Of a DNA stretch of 64,000 nt, positions 24,301 through 39,300 are shown in pieces. Position numbers and translations under genes: made by a program. Every line of letters begins with the position of its first letter. The first letter of the stretch is position 1. Under the pieces are notes generated by a model that was not told the origin of the DNA, did no database searches, and worked only from the letters and a program-made list of their open reading frames with translations. The stretch is from Gibbula magus (lineage: Eukaryota > Mollusca > Gastropoda > Trochida > Trochidae): NCBI GenBank assembly GCA_936450465.1, contig OW388293.1, positions 46,287,040 to 46,351,039 on the forward strand. Direction: 5' to 3'.

Positions 24301-27300
24301 CATCAACTTCCCTATGCAAGGCATGACGCGTGCAAGTCTCCATCACTGGCCAGATTAAAACTTGCAGCATTTCCTTCACTTTTCTGTGCTAGAAAATCAG
24401 AGCAGACTATGCATTTCAGATGCAGCACTTCACTATCTTAGCATGGAAAAGTTAAGAAAGTGCTGCAAGGGTTAATTTAGCCAGTTTTGGAGACTGGCAC
24501 AAGTTATGCCTTGCACAGACAACTTGTTATTGCATGTGCACATGGTATGTATGACACTGGTTATGTTAAACCTGAAGGTATTATCACTTGTACATGGTTC
24601 CCTCTGGGTAGGAATTTAGGGATATTAATCCATTGATATATATAGATAACCCATTAAACTTTCTGCTGTGGGAAATAAACCCCACCTCGTATGTACACTT
24701 TAAAAAGAAAACCTTTATAGTATTTTGAAATAAACTCTTAGTTTACTTGGAACATTCCATCGTAGAAGGAGTTGACAGTTTTCTCCAGGGGGTCATGAAG
24801 ATTCTGATATTAACTATTCAGTAGATCTACATGCACTTGTTACGTGCTGACCTACCTGTTAATTAACTTTGTCTGCTGGAATTTACATGTCAGGTAAACT
24901 ACACCTGTGCCAAGTTGATCTGAAGTGAAGATTCTTTGCCTATAATTCAATTATCTATTATTACCCATATGGTTGAAAATAACCCAGTTAATATTTGCGT
25001 CACGAGCATATGTATACAGATCACTAGTCCTACTCCATGACTGTGCAAAATAAGAGTCTTGAATAAGTCTAGATCTTTATTCAGCAAGGCTATATAAACT
25101 GAATACACAATATGGAACTGGTAGTGTTGAAAAATATATAATCATAAGGATGAAGATACAATGATTTTAAAAATTGCATACACTAAATTTTAGTCTAACA
25201 TTTCACGTTTGTCTAACATCCATTGTTTCAGCATGTCACGAGTTTCTGTATCTTGTCGTCTGTGATGTCTGACATGATAAAACAATTGTGCTTATAGGAA
25301 CACCTTACAATGACCACTCGATGGGAAATGGACCAACAAGGCTTAACCGAACCACGTACAATCGTTTTAGAACTCTTTTTAGCTGATCAGGCCTGAAAGG
25401 CCCGATGGGCTTATGGCATGGGATGTTGTCCGTCCAATCGTCCGTCCATCCGTAAACTTTTCACTTTTTCGACTTCTTCTCCAGAATCAATGACTCTAGA
25501 GAGCTGAAATTTTATGTACAGACTCCTTGGCCAATGGGGATTCTAAATTGTAGATTTGGTGACCCTGTGACCCCAAATAAGGGCCCCAGGGGTCATAACC
25601 TTAAAAGCTATTTTCATCTTCTTCTCCAGAACCAATGACTCTAGAGAGCTGAAATTTTATGTACAGACTCCTTGGCCAATGGGGATTCTAAATTGTAGAT
25701 TTGGTGACCCTGTGACCCCAAATAAGGGCCCCAGGGGTCATAACCTTAAAAGCTATTTTCATCTTCTTCTCCAGAACCAATGACTCCAGAGAGCTGAAAT
25801 TTTATGTACAGACTCCTTGACTGATGGGAATTCTAAATTGTAGATTTAGTAACCCTGTGACCCTGTAATATTAGTTGATCATCCATAAATATTTGTCTTC
25901 TTCGATTTTTAAATATTTAGAATTTTATTTTTAGCCGTTTCCATGTAAAGCCTAAATCGATAAAGCTTTGTACATGTATGTGGAACAATCATCATATGTA
26001 GATGGGTCTTTTGGAGTTTTCAACTTCTTTTAAATTTTATTTTTTACCGTATCCCTGGAAACACTTACAGCTTACAATTTTGTTTGTGGGTCAAAAAATA
26101 AAATTGTAAGGCTTAGCTCAATGAAACTTGTTATGTGGAACAATCATCATTTGTATGTGCCTTTTGGGGTTTCAACTACTTTGGAATTTCATTTTGTAGC
26201 CGTTTCCATTGAAACATAGCTTCACATTTAGTTTCTGAACCAGAACTCAAAAACTGTTAAGACCTAATTCAATGAACCATGGCATGTGACACAATCATCA
26301 TGTGTAGAGGTGTTTTGAGGTTTTTTTCCCCCTTTTTCTGACTTTTAGTTTCAACAATTTTTCATGGAAAAACTTTGTCATTTTGTTTCTGGAGCAAAAC
26401 TCAAAACGCTTTTTACAATTTTGCTTCCAGAACAGATCTTGAAAGCTGTTAGGCAGAGATTACCGGTAATCTAGCAAGTATATCTTCTTGTGTAACATGA
26501 ATTTATCACTAACGAGGCTTCATAAGTACTCTTCAATATATTTGACACATTTCCCACTTGGTAGGGTATACAGTCGACTCTGTTTGCTTGTTTAATTTTT
26601 GCATACATTTCTATTTCTCAGTGCTTTAAAACTATATTTTACAACAAAAATTCATTAATTGTCTGTTCTCACAGAACCCATTTTCTTAATCCAGCCTGAC
26701 AGTGTCATAAGAATATATGTATGTGGTTAGCAATATTTTATCTATTGTCAGTTGAACTCAGTTAGCTTGTCATTCAAAAACCTAAGTCAAAATTCAACAC
26801 CTTAAATGCCACTATGACTAATAAGTTAAAACATTTTATGAAATATTTAAGAAGTTATTGAAATATTACATTATTTAAAGTAAAATAATTAAAACAATGA
26901 GTATGTCATAGATTAATTTCAATGCTTTATAGAGGTAAGTTTTAAAAGGATGTAAATATTTTTGAATATTTGAATAATGTGTAGTGAGTTTTGAATGAAA
27001 ATTGGTTTTAAAAATTCAATGAAAAATGTCTTGTTTAATGAAGGAATATTTTGTAACTTCTTAAATATTTGAAAACAATAAATTTTGATTTTCTCCTAAG
27101 GTTAATATTACTTAGAACAGAAATTCATTTATTGACATTTCTGTGCCACTAAATTCTTATTATCAACAAAGATAACCAAACATTTATGACATTTCTAAAG
27201 AAATATGTACATAACTCAAAAGATTACTTGACAAGTTTTTATCATTTACAGGCAAAGGGAGATAACTCTTCTTTGCTATCTGGGGACTTCAGATCAATAG

Positions 27301-30300
27301 TTTCCATTGTTGCATGACTACAAGATATGTTTATTTTCCTCTCGATGCTCATAACCTTTTCTGAGTAAATCTATAAACCATGTTATTATATTACTTCTCA
27401 TAAAGTAATGTTATAGCATTCAGCATAGCGTATAGAACTGAAGAAATTCATGGCTTGCAAATATTACACCCATGCTGGTCTCAGATGATCGATAGTAGTA
27501 ACTTAATAAACGCACAGGCGAATATTAGAGAAAATACAGCATCTCTTACGTTGTGAAAGTTAAAACCTTTAGAAAAATTATCCTTTTAATTAGTGAAAAA
27601 AGTGGTGGATTCAGAGGGGGATTTAGGGATTTTAACAACCCTCCCCTTTTGAAAAATTTTGTTTGTAATATTGACAACCCCCTGGTTGTACCCTGCCCGC
27701 TACAATATGTGAGTCATTATACCCCCTCACTTGAAAATTACTATGGTGTGAGAGATACGGAATATACCCGGTAACCTGAATTGATCGGTAATGTTTACAT
27801 TTGGTTATTATTTGATTATTTGATATCATGCATAAATTGATTATGTTTTGGCTACAATTTGTATATATCAAATAATTATTGCATTTTATTATATATAATT
27901 CATTTTAGAATTGTATATATAATTACATAATTAATTGCATATAATACTTGAATCAAATAACAATCTGTTTTTACCCTACCATTAGTTGGAATTAAATTTG
28001 TAAACAGAATGGCCTTAACTTGCATGAATATAGAAGATGAGCCTCATTGCCGCCGCCGCCCGGCCTCAGAAAATCATAATTACTTAATTAATTAAAATAA
28101 ATATGTTAACTGAAGTGTCATATTGCTCTAATTCATCTAATATAAGCTTGTTCATTTGTTCAACTAAACTTATGGATTTGTATTACCGGGGTATGTGTAC
28201 AATTACTTACAATTATCAAAATTGTCTTATGGTCAAATACTTCTTCATAAATTAAATATAAAAAAGAATCGTTTTAATAATTACACTTGTCAATGTTCTA
28301 ATCTTTCTAAATCTTCTTTTTAAACAAAATTATGTTTGTTTATTGGTCTTTTATCCAACTTAAAACAAACGCTTATTATTACCAAAGGCATGTTTTGAAA
28401 AATACTCTTTTATTTTTTATTTTGCCAGTTTTGCAAAAATAATAGCATTGTTAAGTTATGTGTCACCAAATGTTGTTATTATTATTGTTATTTTTTAATT
28501 GAACCATATTGATATTATATTAATGCTTCAAGCAGTAGTAAAATCATTGCATTGTGTTCACTACCAATCACTTGGTGACTATTGACCCTGACGTGACTAT
28601 TGTGACGTATTATTGGGATAGAACTAGACTATTGTGAACCATTTTTGCAATAGTTATAAGGCTAAATAAAATAAAATTGTTTCTCGGACGTCAGCACATC
28701 ACATTTATTTGAGTGTGTGACAATTTTTTATTGTCATTTAAAAAAATATATTAAAGAGGCATCCATTTAGTTTCATAATATTTTATTTGGCTTTAATACG
28801 TGCCAAAATACCATATGTGCAAATTTCAGTTCAAATAAGTTCACTCAACTTGCATATTCATCCCCAATTGCCAAATATATCGTAATAACTAGTTTTCAAT
28901 GAAAATATAATAACATCATTATACATGTGAAGACACCAAAATTACACGCCACATTGTCATGCAAAGTAATTATATGACCTATTGAATATCATTAATCCAA
29001 ATTTGTCATTCTGTTTGTTGTAAATAAGTTTCCAAACTTACGTTTGACTGACTGACTCACACCAATCGCAGTGCATTGTCTGGTTTTCGATCAGAAATCA
29101 CTTCTTTAACCTTTATATCACTATACTGAACCGATAACCATTAAAATAGTAATTTTCGGCAACAGTCAATACTTCTCAATAAAATAGTACTGTTTATAAC
29201 GTTTTGTATATTTGACCCCCCACAACACAATGGATGTACCTTTACGGTAAGTATTTGAAGCATCAGTTTTGCTCAACCTAAAAAACATTTGTTCACATGG
29301 TTCTACAGGAACGGATGTGCTTCCGCTTTGTAGATTTCAACCAGCTATATTTTGATGGAAAAAATAAAATGTTCTCCTATCTTGTCATTATTTTTTTTCA
29401 ACAAAAAATGAAAAAGTCTGTCCTCGTCACTTTTGAAAAAATGTCCACGAGAAACTTTTAATTTTCTATGCAGCCTTATGATACTATTACAACAAGAATA
29501 GCAGAAAGTGAAATCATCTTTGGTTTGGTTTAAACATATTTTATTCAATAAGAAAAGGATTAGGAACAAGTTCTCCAACTCAGAATACCTTCTCCTTGAT
29601 ATGTACATAGTGAATTTACAGTTTTTTGACAGAGAGACATAATTGACAACAGTGAAAGAAGTATGAAAACATAATACAGAAAACTAATCTTATGTTATAC
29701 AAATCCTTTTGTCCCTCTAATGAACGATTGTACTAACTTAAATACATTTGTGTTTTGATCTTATAGGTTTTATTATAATCATATAATTATATACTGTTGA
29801 ATTTTGTCTATAAAACATCAATGAAATTCCCTTAAAATTCCAAACTATATAAAAATAGTATAAGTTTTAAGTAATTTGAAATAAACTTACAGAAATATAT
29901 TTATAAGTAATTATTACCTACGAGGGCAATCATATCGGGGTTCATATTTTTCATACGATGCCCTAGGGCAACATATCACTTTGTCATGGTGAAGTGACGT
30001 CATAAACAATGATATGACGTCACGTTTCGTCTATGACGTTGCGCTCTAAATGCGCGACGGCGGGTCGCCAGGCTATGGTTGAAAGTGGATTTTAGCGTGT
30101 TTTCGTTAATTTTACGACTTCGGTAATAAACAGAATATTATATTCGTGTCTATGCCATACTATGTTTACGACACTCGTGCCTGAATATCGGTATATCCCT
30201 CCCTCTCGCTCGGGAAATACTAATATTCAGGCACTCGTGTCGTAAACATAGTATGACATAATCATTCTTCAATCTAGGAAACAATAACACTACCAAACCG

Positions 30301-33300
30301 TCGATAGTTTACCTTACTATAGATGCATTCATTGTGTTTTCTCATTTTCTATTGAGCTGATAAATAATGATCAATTGACAATCGATGTATTATGACACGC
30401 CTAATAATCACTAGAAAAATCCTGCTGAAAAAAAAATCTTTGAACTTAGGGATAATTGACATAAAAGAAAACGAGGTAAATTTTTCAAGTGCTATTTTAA
30501 GTCTTTTCACTTGTGCAGGGTGATATAAAAATAGTCGCTTCTTAATGAATATCGTTTCATCAAACATCAGAATGAATGAAAATCTCGAAATCGATCAAGG
30601 TTCTAAATGCACCACCGAATGAAAGATATATATGTTAGAATAAATAAATATATCAGTGAACGACAGCATTGAATTCAACCAAATTTGATAAGGCATAGAA
30701 AAAATAAAATTTGTATTGAGAGAAATTTAAATTTAGCTCTAAATACGCATCATAACTTTTGTAAACTCATTCGCGACCCGACTAAGTTCAATCTGACATA
30801 ATAAAAACAAAATAAAACTAAAATTGAATGTTATCATCAAAACCTATTATGTAATTCCATTATGGGGTATAAAATGATCTGAAATATGGTTTAAAAAATA
30901 CAATCATTATATATGCTTTACTTGAATCAAACTGAAATCCCATAACATCCAATGACTTGTCATGTTATTTCATATCTCATCTTATGTTCAATGTTATAAT
31001 TTCATGTTGTAAACATACTATGAACATATAAATATATGTAACAAAATAATAAATATGGTTTTAAAAGAAGACAAAATTTTATTTTATAATTTATTTGTCT
31101 AAAGACTGTTAATGACATAAATATTTTCATTTGTTTGTTTACGTTTTATGTCCTTTGTTTAGTTTGTGAATTCATTAACTCAAAACAATTGAAATTTTTT
31201 CTTTTTTGGAAAATCAAAACAAATAACAAATGCATCTTGTTCCCACATTGAATAAAAATAATTAAACATAGTTTTAGACTTTCAACTTATCTTAAGGTGT
31301 TTTTTATCAGTTTTTTACTTAGTATTGAAGAAATATTATAATTATAAATTATTAAATTCTTATGTCATGAAATGTTCCTATGCTACAATGTACATTCATT
31401 TCATATGCAATGTAAATATATTTACGATTTATCATTTTTACTCATATGACATTTGAAAGTTAAAAGCAGATTTGGTAACACTAAAGTTACTCATCATTCC
31501 ATTTCACTTTTAAATTCAACTCAATCTTTATTCTTATGCATATCATTTATATCTAAACAGGTTCAAAAATAAAATTTTGAAAAAAAGTCTTTCTTCATTT
31601 CAAAATTTAATTATCTTCTTCCTTTGATGTTCTTAATAGGGTAATAAAAAGAAACCTTAAACACTACATATGACCTTCTTAAATTGGAATTTAAAGTACT
31701 CAAACAAAAAAATAAAATTTAATTTGCAACTGTCTCTGTTAGATTCATGTCAACCCTGGAGCAATACATTATATTCTAGGCTAAGCAAGGCTCCAAAAAA
31801 CTGTCCCCAAGTTGCCTTAACTGGTTTTGCTAAAAATAGTTCTGATGCAAGGATGTTTCCAGTATGAGCTGGAATTAAGCCTAGTCGAACATCATGGCGG
31901 TAGTCACAAACTCATTGCACAGTCACAAACTCATTTTAGTAGTGCTTGTTAGTATTTTCATATTTAGTGGTTATTAAGTGTTAGGTGAGGAAACTAGTAC
32001 TTATAGACTTATATACTTATATAAATTACTACATAAATACCACCTACACATAAATGTTGAAGGGGTTTCCGTCTGCGAACAAATGATGGATTATCATGGA
32101 TTGAATGTGTTATGACAGATTTCAATGGTTCTAATGGGATATTAGAGATTGCCTTTCCTCTATGAATGGGATGACGTGTTCTAATTGTATAATTATTGTA
32201 AGGCTAATTACACTTCTTTGGATTATGGATTTGAAAGGGCAGTTGGGGTCACAATATTCAATGTTATGACCCATGAGAATATTTATTTTTGAATTTATTT
32301 ATTTATTAACTGCTAACCTAGAATTCTTTATAATTTATCAACACCTGTCTAATATTTTTAAATAATAACGATAAATTTATGCATGCACTTGAGATTCGAA
32401 TTATCAAAAGTCTTAATTTGAGAAACCCTGAGAAAATAAATGTTTTAAAATGATTTTATACATTACTTAACCACCATCTTGCAGGATTATTATTGGCAAC
32501 TTTGGCGGCTTGCAGCAAGGAGACAGTTAACAGTAAATGGAATTATCTCAAATATTCACCATTGCATTGTCTAATGCTAAGAATATGAGAATAACTGAAC
32601 ACGATTTACGCCATTTGGTTTAAAATCCATCGTGTTTGGGATGAAATTAAAATATCTCCGGAAATGCATTTGGGAATACACGCTGACGTCCCACTCTTCA
32701 CTTGTATTGATTTTCACTCTGGCAGACATTTTGAAAAAGCTAGTTTGGTTGAAACAGCCTTTGGTGTTGTAAGCTTAACCCCACTTCTGCTGAAACAAAA
32801 CAGTAATATTAAACTCATTTGCCCACATCACTAGAAAGGTTCATCTATAAACTTGATTAACTTCATATATTTGTGGCATATGTAAACTTTGATGTTTTAA
32901 TTAAATTCTCCTCTCTTTCCTAAGCCCGCAACGCCATGTGGCTATGCATTGCGGTGAAACCTGCGAGCATCTGCTGGAACTAGCGAACCATGGGTGGTAC
33001 TGCACTGAAATTCAGTGTAGCATTGCACCCAAACCTGACTGCGTGTAGAACAGTTCTCTACTCCAGACAAATTTGCCGTGCCCCTGGCGGGATTCGAACC
33101 CCGGACCTCTTGATCCGAAGCCGAACGCGCTAACCACTGCGCTATCCCGCCCCCTGAATACAGTAGTAATACATGCCAATTGAGATAGTTAACAGGTAAA
33201 CAGTTAAAGACAAGTTGACATAATATGCCATTAGTTCCTTTGTTCTAAAGCTAATAGACAGAACAAAATTGAATTTGGTATGCATCCTAGATAAATAGAA

Positions 33301-36300
33301 TGAATTAAGAGTAATATAATAAATAAGTACAAAGGATTTGGAGAAAGGTCAGCTGACAGCAAATTCTGTTTCTCTGAATAAAATCAAAGCATGAATAAAT
33401 TATTGATTCTATATGCCTCCCGGAGTATATTATTTACTGGACAAAAATAATTAGGGATATATGTTAATTTTGACATTATGAATAATGTTCTACAGGGATT
33501 GGGAAAGACAACTTTGACAATGGGTCATTTTAAAGGCTTTTAGTCATTTTCAAAATTGTAAATGGGTCATTCCCCTTTGTTGCAATAGTAAAATTTGAAT
33601 TTTAATGGGCCATTTTTTCATCCAATGTGCAAAATGGCCCATGGCCCCTGCCTTTCCCAATCCCTGTGTTCTATTTATTCATTCACATACTGATGAAATA
33701 TCAATCATAAAAATTCAAATGTCCCTAAATTATTTTGTCCAGTTTATTATTAGCGATTTTTAGTTTCTTTAACAAAATTCATTATATTATCATAGTAATT
33801 TATTGTAAACTGTCTATTATCAACAATGTTTAATTGTCAAAGCTATATATTTCTTCTTTTTCTTATGACTTTTGTCAGAAGGTACCGGTATATAAAAATA
33901 TTGTATTTAGTTTTTTTTGGCTTTTGTTTTCTAATTTAAAGGTGCATCGATTGTGTTTCAAATTTTTTTATTTGGCTTTTATACTTTCCAACTCACCACA
34001 TGTGCTGTCTACAATACAAATAAATACACTCAACTTACATATTTATCCCCAATCGCCAAATATATCATAATTACTAGTTTCCAATTAAAATTGAGTAATA
34101 TTGTTATGCATGTGCAGAAACTGAAACTGCACATCCCATTTACATGCACAGTAATTACTAGTTATGTGACCAATTAAACATTATCAACTCAAAATTGTCT
34201 TTTTAGCTCATCAGCCCTGAAAGGCCTGATGGGCTTATGGCATGGCATGGTGTCCGGCGTCCGGAGTCCGGCCATCCGTCCGTCCATCCGTCCATCCGTC
34301 TGTAAACTTTTCGCTTTTTCGACTTCTCCAGAACCAGTGACTCCACAGAGCTGAAATTTTATGTGCAGACTCCTTGGCCAATGGGGATTCTAAATTGTAG
34401 ATTTTGTGACCCTATGACCCCAAATGGTGTTACAGGGGTTACAACCTTAAATACCTATTTTCATCTTCTTCTCCAGATCAAAAAGGTCTAGAGAGCTGAA
34501 AAGTTGTGTGCAGACTCCTTGGCCAATGGAGATTCTAACTTGTAGATTGTGAGACCCCACGACCCCAAATGGGATCACAGGGGTCACATCCTTAAAAACC
34601 TATTTTCATCTTCTTCTCCAGTTCCAAAAGGTCTCGGGAGCTGAAAAGTTATGTGCAGACTCCTTTGCCAATTTGGAGTCACAGGGGTCATGATCTAAAA
34701 ACCTATTGTTTGCTTGTTAACAATGTATTACTTGAGATAACTTAGATATTCAAACTTAGATAATAAATCAGAGCTACAGAGCCCATGGCTCTATTTTTGT
34801 CTGTTACAAATAAGATTCCAAAATTACATTTGACTCATTGACGCGCCACATGCTGTGCCATGTTCATAAAATAACCGTTATCTGTAAGTTTATATACATC
34901 TCCTTTACAGAAAAATATGTTTGATAAGAACACCTATTGATTTTGTAATCCTCTATGAGTAAGCATTATGTATATCATTGTAACACGTGGTATGAAATAG
35001 ATTTGCCCAGAAAGGATAGAAATTCAGTTGTGGTGATGATTACTTGGGATTGATACTGACAAGACTGAAATATGATTCAAATTCAATTTAAAATTCAGCC
35101 ATTGTTATTGTTTTGTAACATATGGTATAAAAACTTATCAAAAGGTGATATTTAATCTATTAAAAGTATTTATTACACCACTAACACAATCTCATTAAAA
35201 TCATATCTTTGAATCGTTCCCAAGGTTAAAATTTTAAAATTTGGGGTGTCACTCATCCAAAATCTGACGGAATCCCGTGGAGCCCCGGGCCGCTTTCAGA
35301 AATCTGAAAGCATGCTTTTGCGACGGGAAAATAACAACTTACGGCGAACACGGAGTTCTACGGGATTCCGTCAGATCTTAGATGAGTGACAACCCAAATA
35401 GGTCTAGCCTTAGGAACGAATCAAAGATATGATTTTAATGAGATTGTGTTAGTGGTGTAATAAATACTTTTAATAGATTAAATATCACCCTTTGATAAGT
35501 TTTTATACCATATGTTACAATACAGTCCTGCATGATTCACCTATGTTACAGTTATGTACTTAGAGGAATGAAACTTTCTGTGTTTGAATCCTCATCTTTC
35601 TGTTCTTTTTATTATCTATAATATTTGATTCATCTGAATTGGAAAGTGCTGTGATGTGATTCTGTGCTGAGCTTAGTTGATTGCTGCCATTGAAGTTAAA
35701 GGTACATCCATTGTGTTTCGTAAAATTTATTTGCCTTTAATACATGCCAACATACAATATGTGCTGATATCAGTTCAAATAATTTCACTGAACTTACATA
35801 TTCTTCCCCAATCGCCAAATATATAATAATTACTAGTTTCCAATTAAAATTTAGCAACATTGTTATACTTGTGCAGAAACCGAAATTACACGTTCCATTT
35901 ACACAGTAGTTATAAGACCCATTAAACATTATGAACTTAAAGTTTTCTTTTAGACTGTTGTAAATAAGTTTCCAAAATTATGTTTGACTAATTGACGCGC
36001 ACCACACGCAGTGCATTGTCCGGTTTTCGATCAGAAATCAATACTTTACCTTTATATTGTCGGAACTGATTAAGATTAAATGGCAATTTTTGGCAACAGT
36101 CAGTACTTCTCGATAAAACAACACAATTTATAACGTTTAGCATATGTGACCCCAAACAACACAATGGATGTACCTTTAAGCACCAATGAGCCTGGCTCGC
36201 CGTATTGATGACCCACTTCAGGGCTTGATTATCTGAGTTTGAAGGCTTGATTTCCTGCCCAACACAGAGACATGAGTTGTCCAACTTGTGGTTTTACCTT

Positions 36301-39300
36301 GGGCAAGTGACTTTACCCCAAGTGTGCCTCTGTTCGCCAAGCAGTCCAATTGGGGGTACCTGGTATGGAAGTGAAGACAATGTGACTGATCACCATAAAG
36401 TGCTTTAATTGGCAGCTAGGTTGCATATTCCTAGTGAGTTGAGAATGAAAAAGGAACGATATTCTTTTATTCTGTGACGGCATGGAAATCTTACTATCTG
36501 ACCTCTCATTAGGTCAACAACAACTTGCCAGAAATAAATTGTAAAACAGTTTTCAGACACCTTGTGTTGTGAGTCTATCTATTTACTGTCATAGTACACT
36601 TCCTGACGCTTTGATGGATGCATAAATTGCAAAATAACGATAAATAACTGAAATGGATGGTGATAACTGAAATAGAAGTTGAGACTGATTGGCTTGCTGT
36701 CCGTCAAGACGCAGAAAGCACCCAGCTAATCAAAATTATTGGTTTCTGTAATTAATAATTACCTTGGAGCCTGTCTCTGTCATCCTCGTGTTGAGATAAT
36801 TCCTACAGGGCGAGGTCTGGCAATCATCCTGTTGTTAATCTAAATGTAGACTTCCTTGTTAGTTAATTGCTGAGCTTTGCAAATTGTATATTATTATTCT
36901 CGTAAAATAATGCGCAGAGGAACGTGCCTGTGTTTCTGTACATCCTTTATAATTATTTTATTGGTGGTATGTCTTTGAACACAGAAAGATACTCATTTAT
37001 AGAAAAAAGTCGACACTGATTTCCTTTGCCAGAAGTTAATAACTGTAATTGAAAAACACCCTGATACCCTATCATGATGGAAGTCAAGTAACACTGTACA
37101 GTGGCTGTGTCAGCCATTTTTGGCTCATCAGGCCTGAAAGGCCCAATTGGCTTTTTGCATGGCATGATGTCCAGTGACCTTCTGTCTGTAAACTTTTCAC
37201 CTTTTTTACCTTTTCTTCAGAGTCAGTGACTCTAGAGAGCTGAAATTTATGCACAGCTTCTTGGCCAATGGTGATTCTAAATTGTAGATTGGTACAACCC
37301 TATATCTAGTGAAAGAGCCATTTGGAACATGTCCCAGTCTGATTAAAATCGACCTTGTTCCGAGAATTCCAATCACATCATAGTTTTTATACAGAACAAA
37401 GAAAGGATATCTGTCTTGAGTTATATACCCCTAGCTTTTTGCACCGAAAGCTTTTGTTGGAGGTCTTGTGATTGGTTAACTGATTTGCGTCGGAACATGC
37501 ATCCTTACTGGCTGTTATCAGGTTTTGCAAGGAAACCTCCAAACGATACGAGTTTATATCCAATAGATGCACTATTTTGAAATTTTTATTCCTCAGAAAA
37601 CCGTTGATTTTAATCAGACTGGGACATGTCCCATAGGCAGTTTATCTCGTACTTAACCAATAACCATCAAGGTTTTTATTGGTTCATTTACGTGTTTGAA
37701 AAACATGAATGAAGCAGGTGTTTAATTAAATGTAATGTACTGTACATATAGAGGACATGTACCATTACAGCTAATTTTTAACTAGATCAAAGTTAATTGA
37801 ATACCTATCTGTATCAACTTGTATATCATGACTTGTCAGAGAATCATCTAGGAGTGGTGAACTCTGATAATGAAATTGTTTTTTGTTTCTTTTCAGAAGC
37901 GAGGTCGAGGAATACAAGTGCCGAGACGTCTCAGTCAGGGGCCCAGTCATTTCATCCCCGAGAAGGAGGTATTCATAAATTTGACTTTCATAATTTCATT
38001 TTTCACAATTCATTCTCAAGGGTCCTTGTTAATCAATTTTCAAAATTATTCCATCACGCTCTTTTGCATCTAGCATCTAGAGCTGCATTTCTTCACTGTT
38101 ATTCTCTTGGTGAATGGGACTTGCAAGAAGAAGAGGACCAGATTTTGATGACATAGTTTGGACATGGTTTTAGATTCAAACTCAAAATTTACAACCGATA
38201 CATTTGACCTATTAGAACCTTTCATAAGTCTGTATGTATTGCTGCTCTGGAGAAGACGATTTTGAAACATGTGTACCGTCAAAATGTCACAAAATTTTAA
38301 TTTTTCATTGCAATTAGCATAAAATTTATTATTAATTTATTACGGATGAAACACGTAGGGGAATGCTGTCTGGTATAAAAGGTTTTATGAAATTATCTTG
38401 ATCAGTTATTAAGCTTTTGAGGTCTGAAATTTTATGTTTAAGGGCAGATAACTCATGAAAGAAGTCAAAAATAAAACATGATCATCAAGATCTGCTAAGC
38501 TTTCGATAATTGGTAAATCTGTTTAGATAAGAACGATAGGACACAACTCTTGAAAACCCAATGAAGGACACAGCAAGTCTATGTTTTCATCTATTGATCT
38601 AATAAAAATAAGCAAATGATCTAATAAAAATAAGCAAAAAAGTGAGTGTGGCTCACGTGTCCCTAAAATAGCGATCGCTTTCATACTACCTTTGAGCTCC
38701 AACTGTCCGCGATAAAGGGGACAGCTTTTCGCAGAAACTATTTAAAGTAAGACAATTAAATTTGGTGTGTGGCTTGAGGGCATAATAACTTGATGGAGTT
38801 TGAAACTGTTTGAAACTATGAAGTGTGCAAATATAATTTGCAGAATTATTGCCCTTGTTCCGTATTTTGGACTCTGATCATGGTATTTCCAAAGGGGACA
38901 GCTTTTCACGAAGACTATATTGGATAACCAAATTTGGTGTGTGGCTTGAGGGTATCGATACCTTGATGGAGGTCGAAAATCAGGAGAGTGTGATTATTTT
39001 CTCCGGGGTTATTGCCCTTGTTCTGTTGTTATGACTCTGTTCCAGGTATCTTCAAAGGGTATAGTTTTTCTCAGAAACTGTTAAATATCAAATCATTTGT
39101 GTGAGGGTATCGATACCTTGATGGAATGAAAATGAGAAGCACACAATTATTTCTTCTTGAATTATTGCCTTGTTCCGATTTCTTAGCCTGGCGGGGGATG
39201 TTGATGACAATGTCTTCTTGTTATTACAGCAGAAAATTGGTGCAAAACTTTGAATTGGCTGAATAGTGTTTCTGATATCAGTCCGATAAATTTAGATTTC

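Larger units (their letters stand above)
21394..37896 (+). other. Sestrin intron 1 (about 16.5 kb)
   Basis: The intron is non-coding and AT-rich. The repeats listed separately account for about a quarter of it: tandem-array elements at 23035, 25377, 34200 and 37117, MITEs at 24315, 28751, 33936, 35696 and 37323, fold-backs at 30149 and 35112, a SINE at 32930, and a G-rich tract at 23611. Stretches 21.4-22.97 kb, 26.4-28.7 kb, 30.3-32.9 kb and 36.2-37.1 kb showed nothing beyond AT-rich simple sequence. A partial MITE-like terminus GGTCCCGTTGCACAAAAC occurs near 22983. Confidence 0.8.

Noticed and set aside
33081..33153. Possible functional tRNA-Arg (TCG) on the minus strand
   Set aside because: A- and B-boxes are good and the D-stem pairs, but anticodon, T and acceptor stems mispair. 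A related copy at 11174 points to a SINE.
37797..38156. 119-codon frame overlapping exon 2
   Set aside because: It is out of frame with the sestrin exon; only the 24-codon homologous frame is real.
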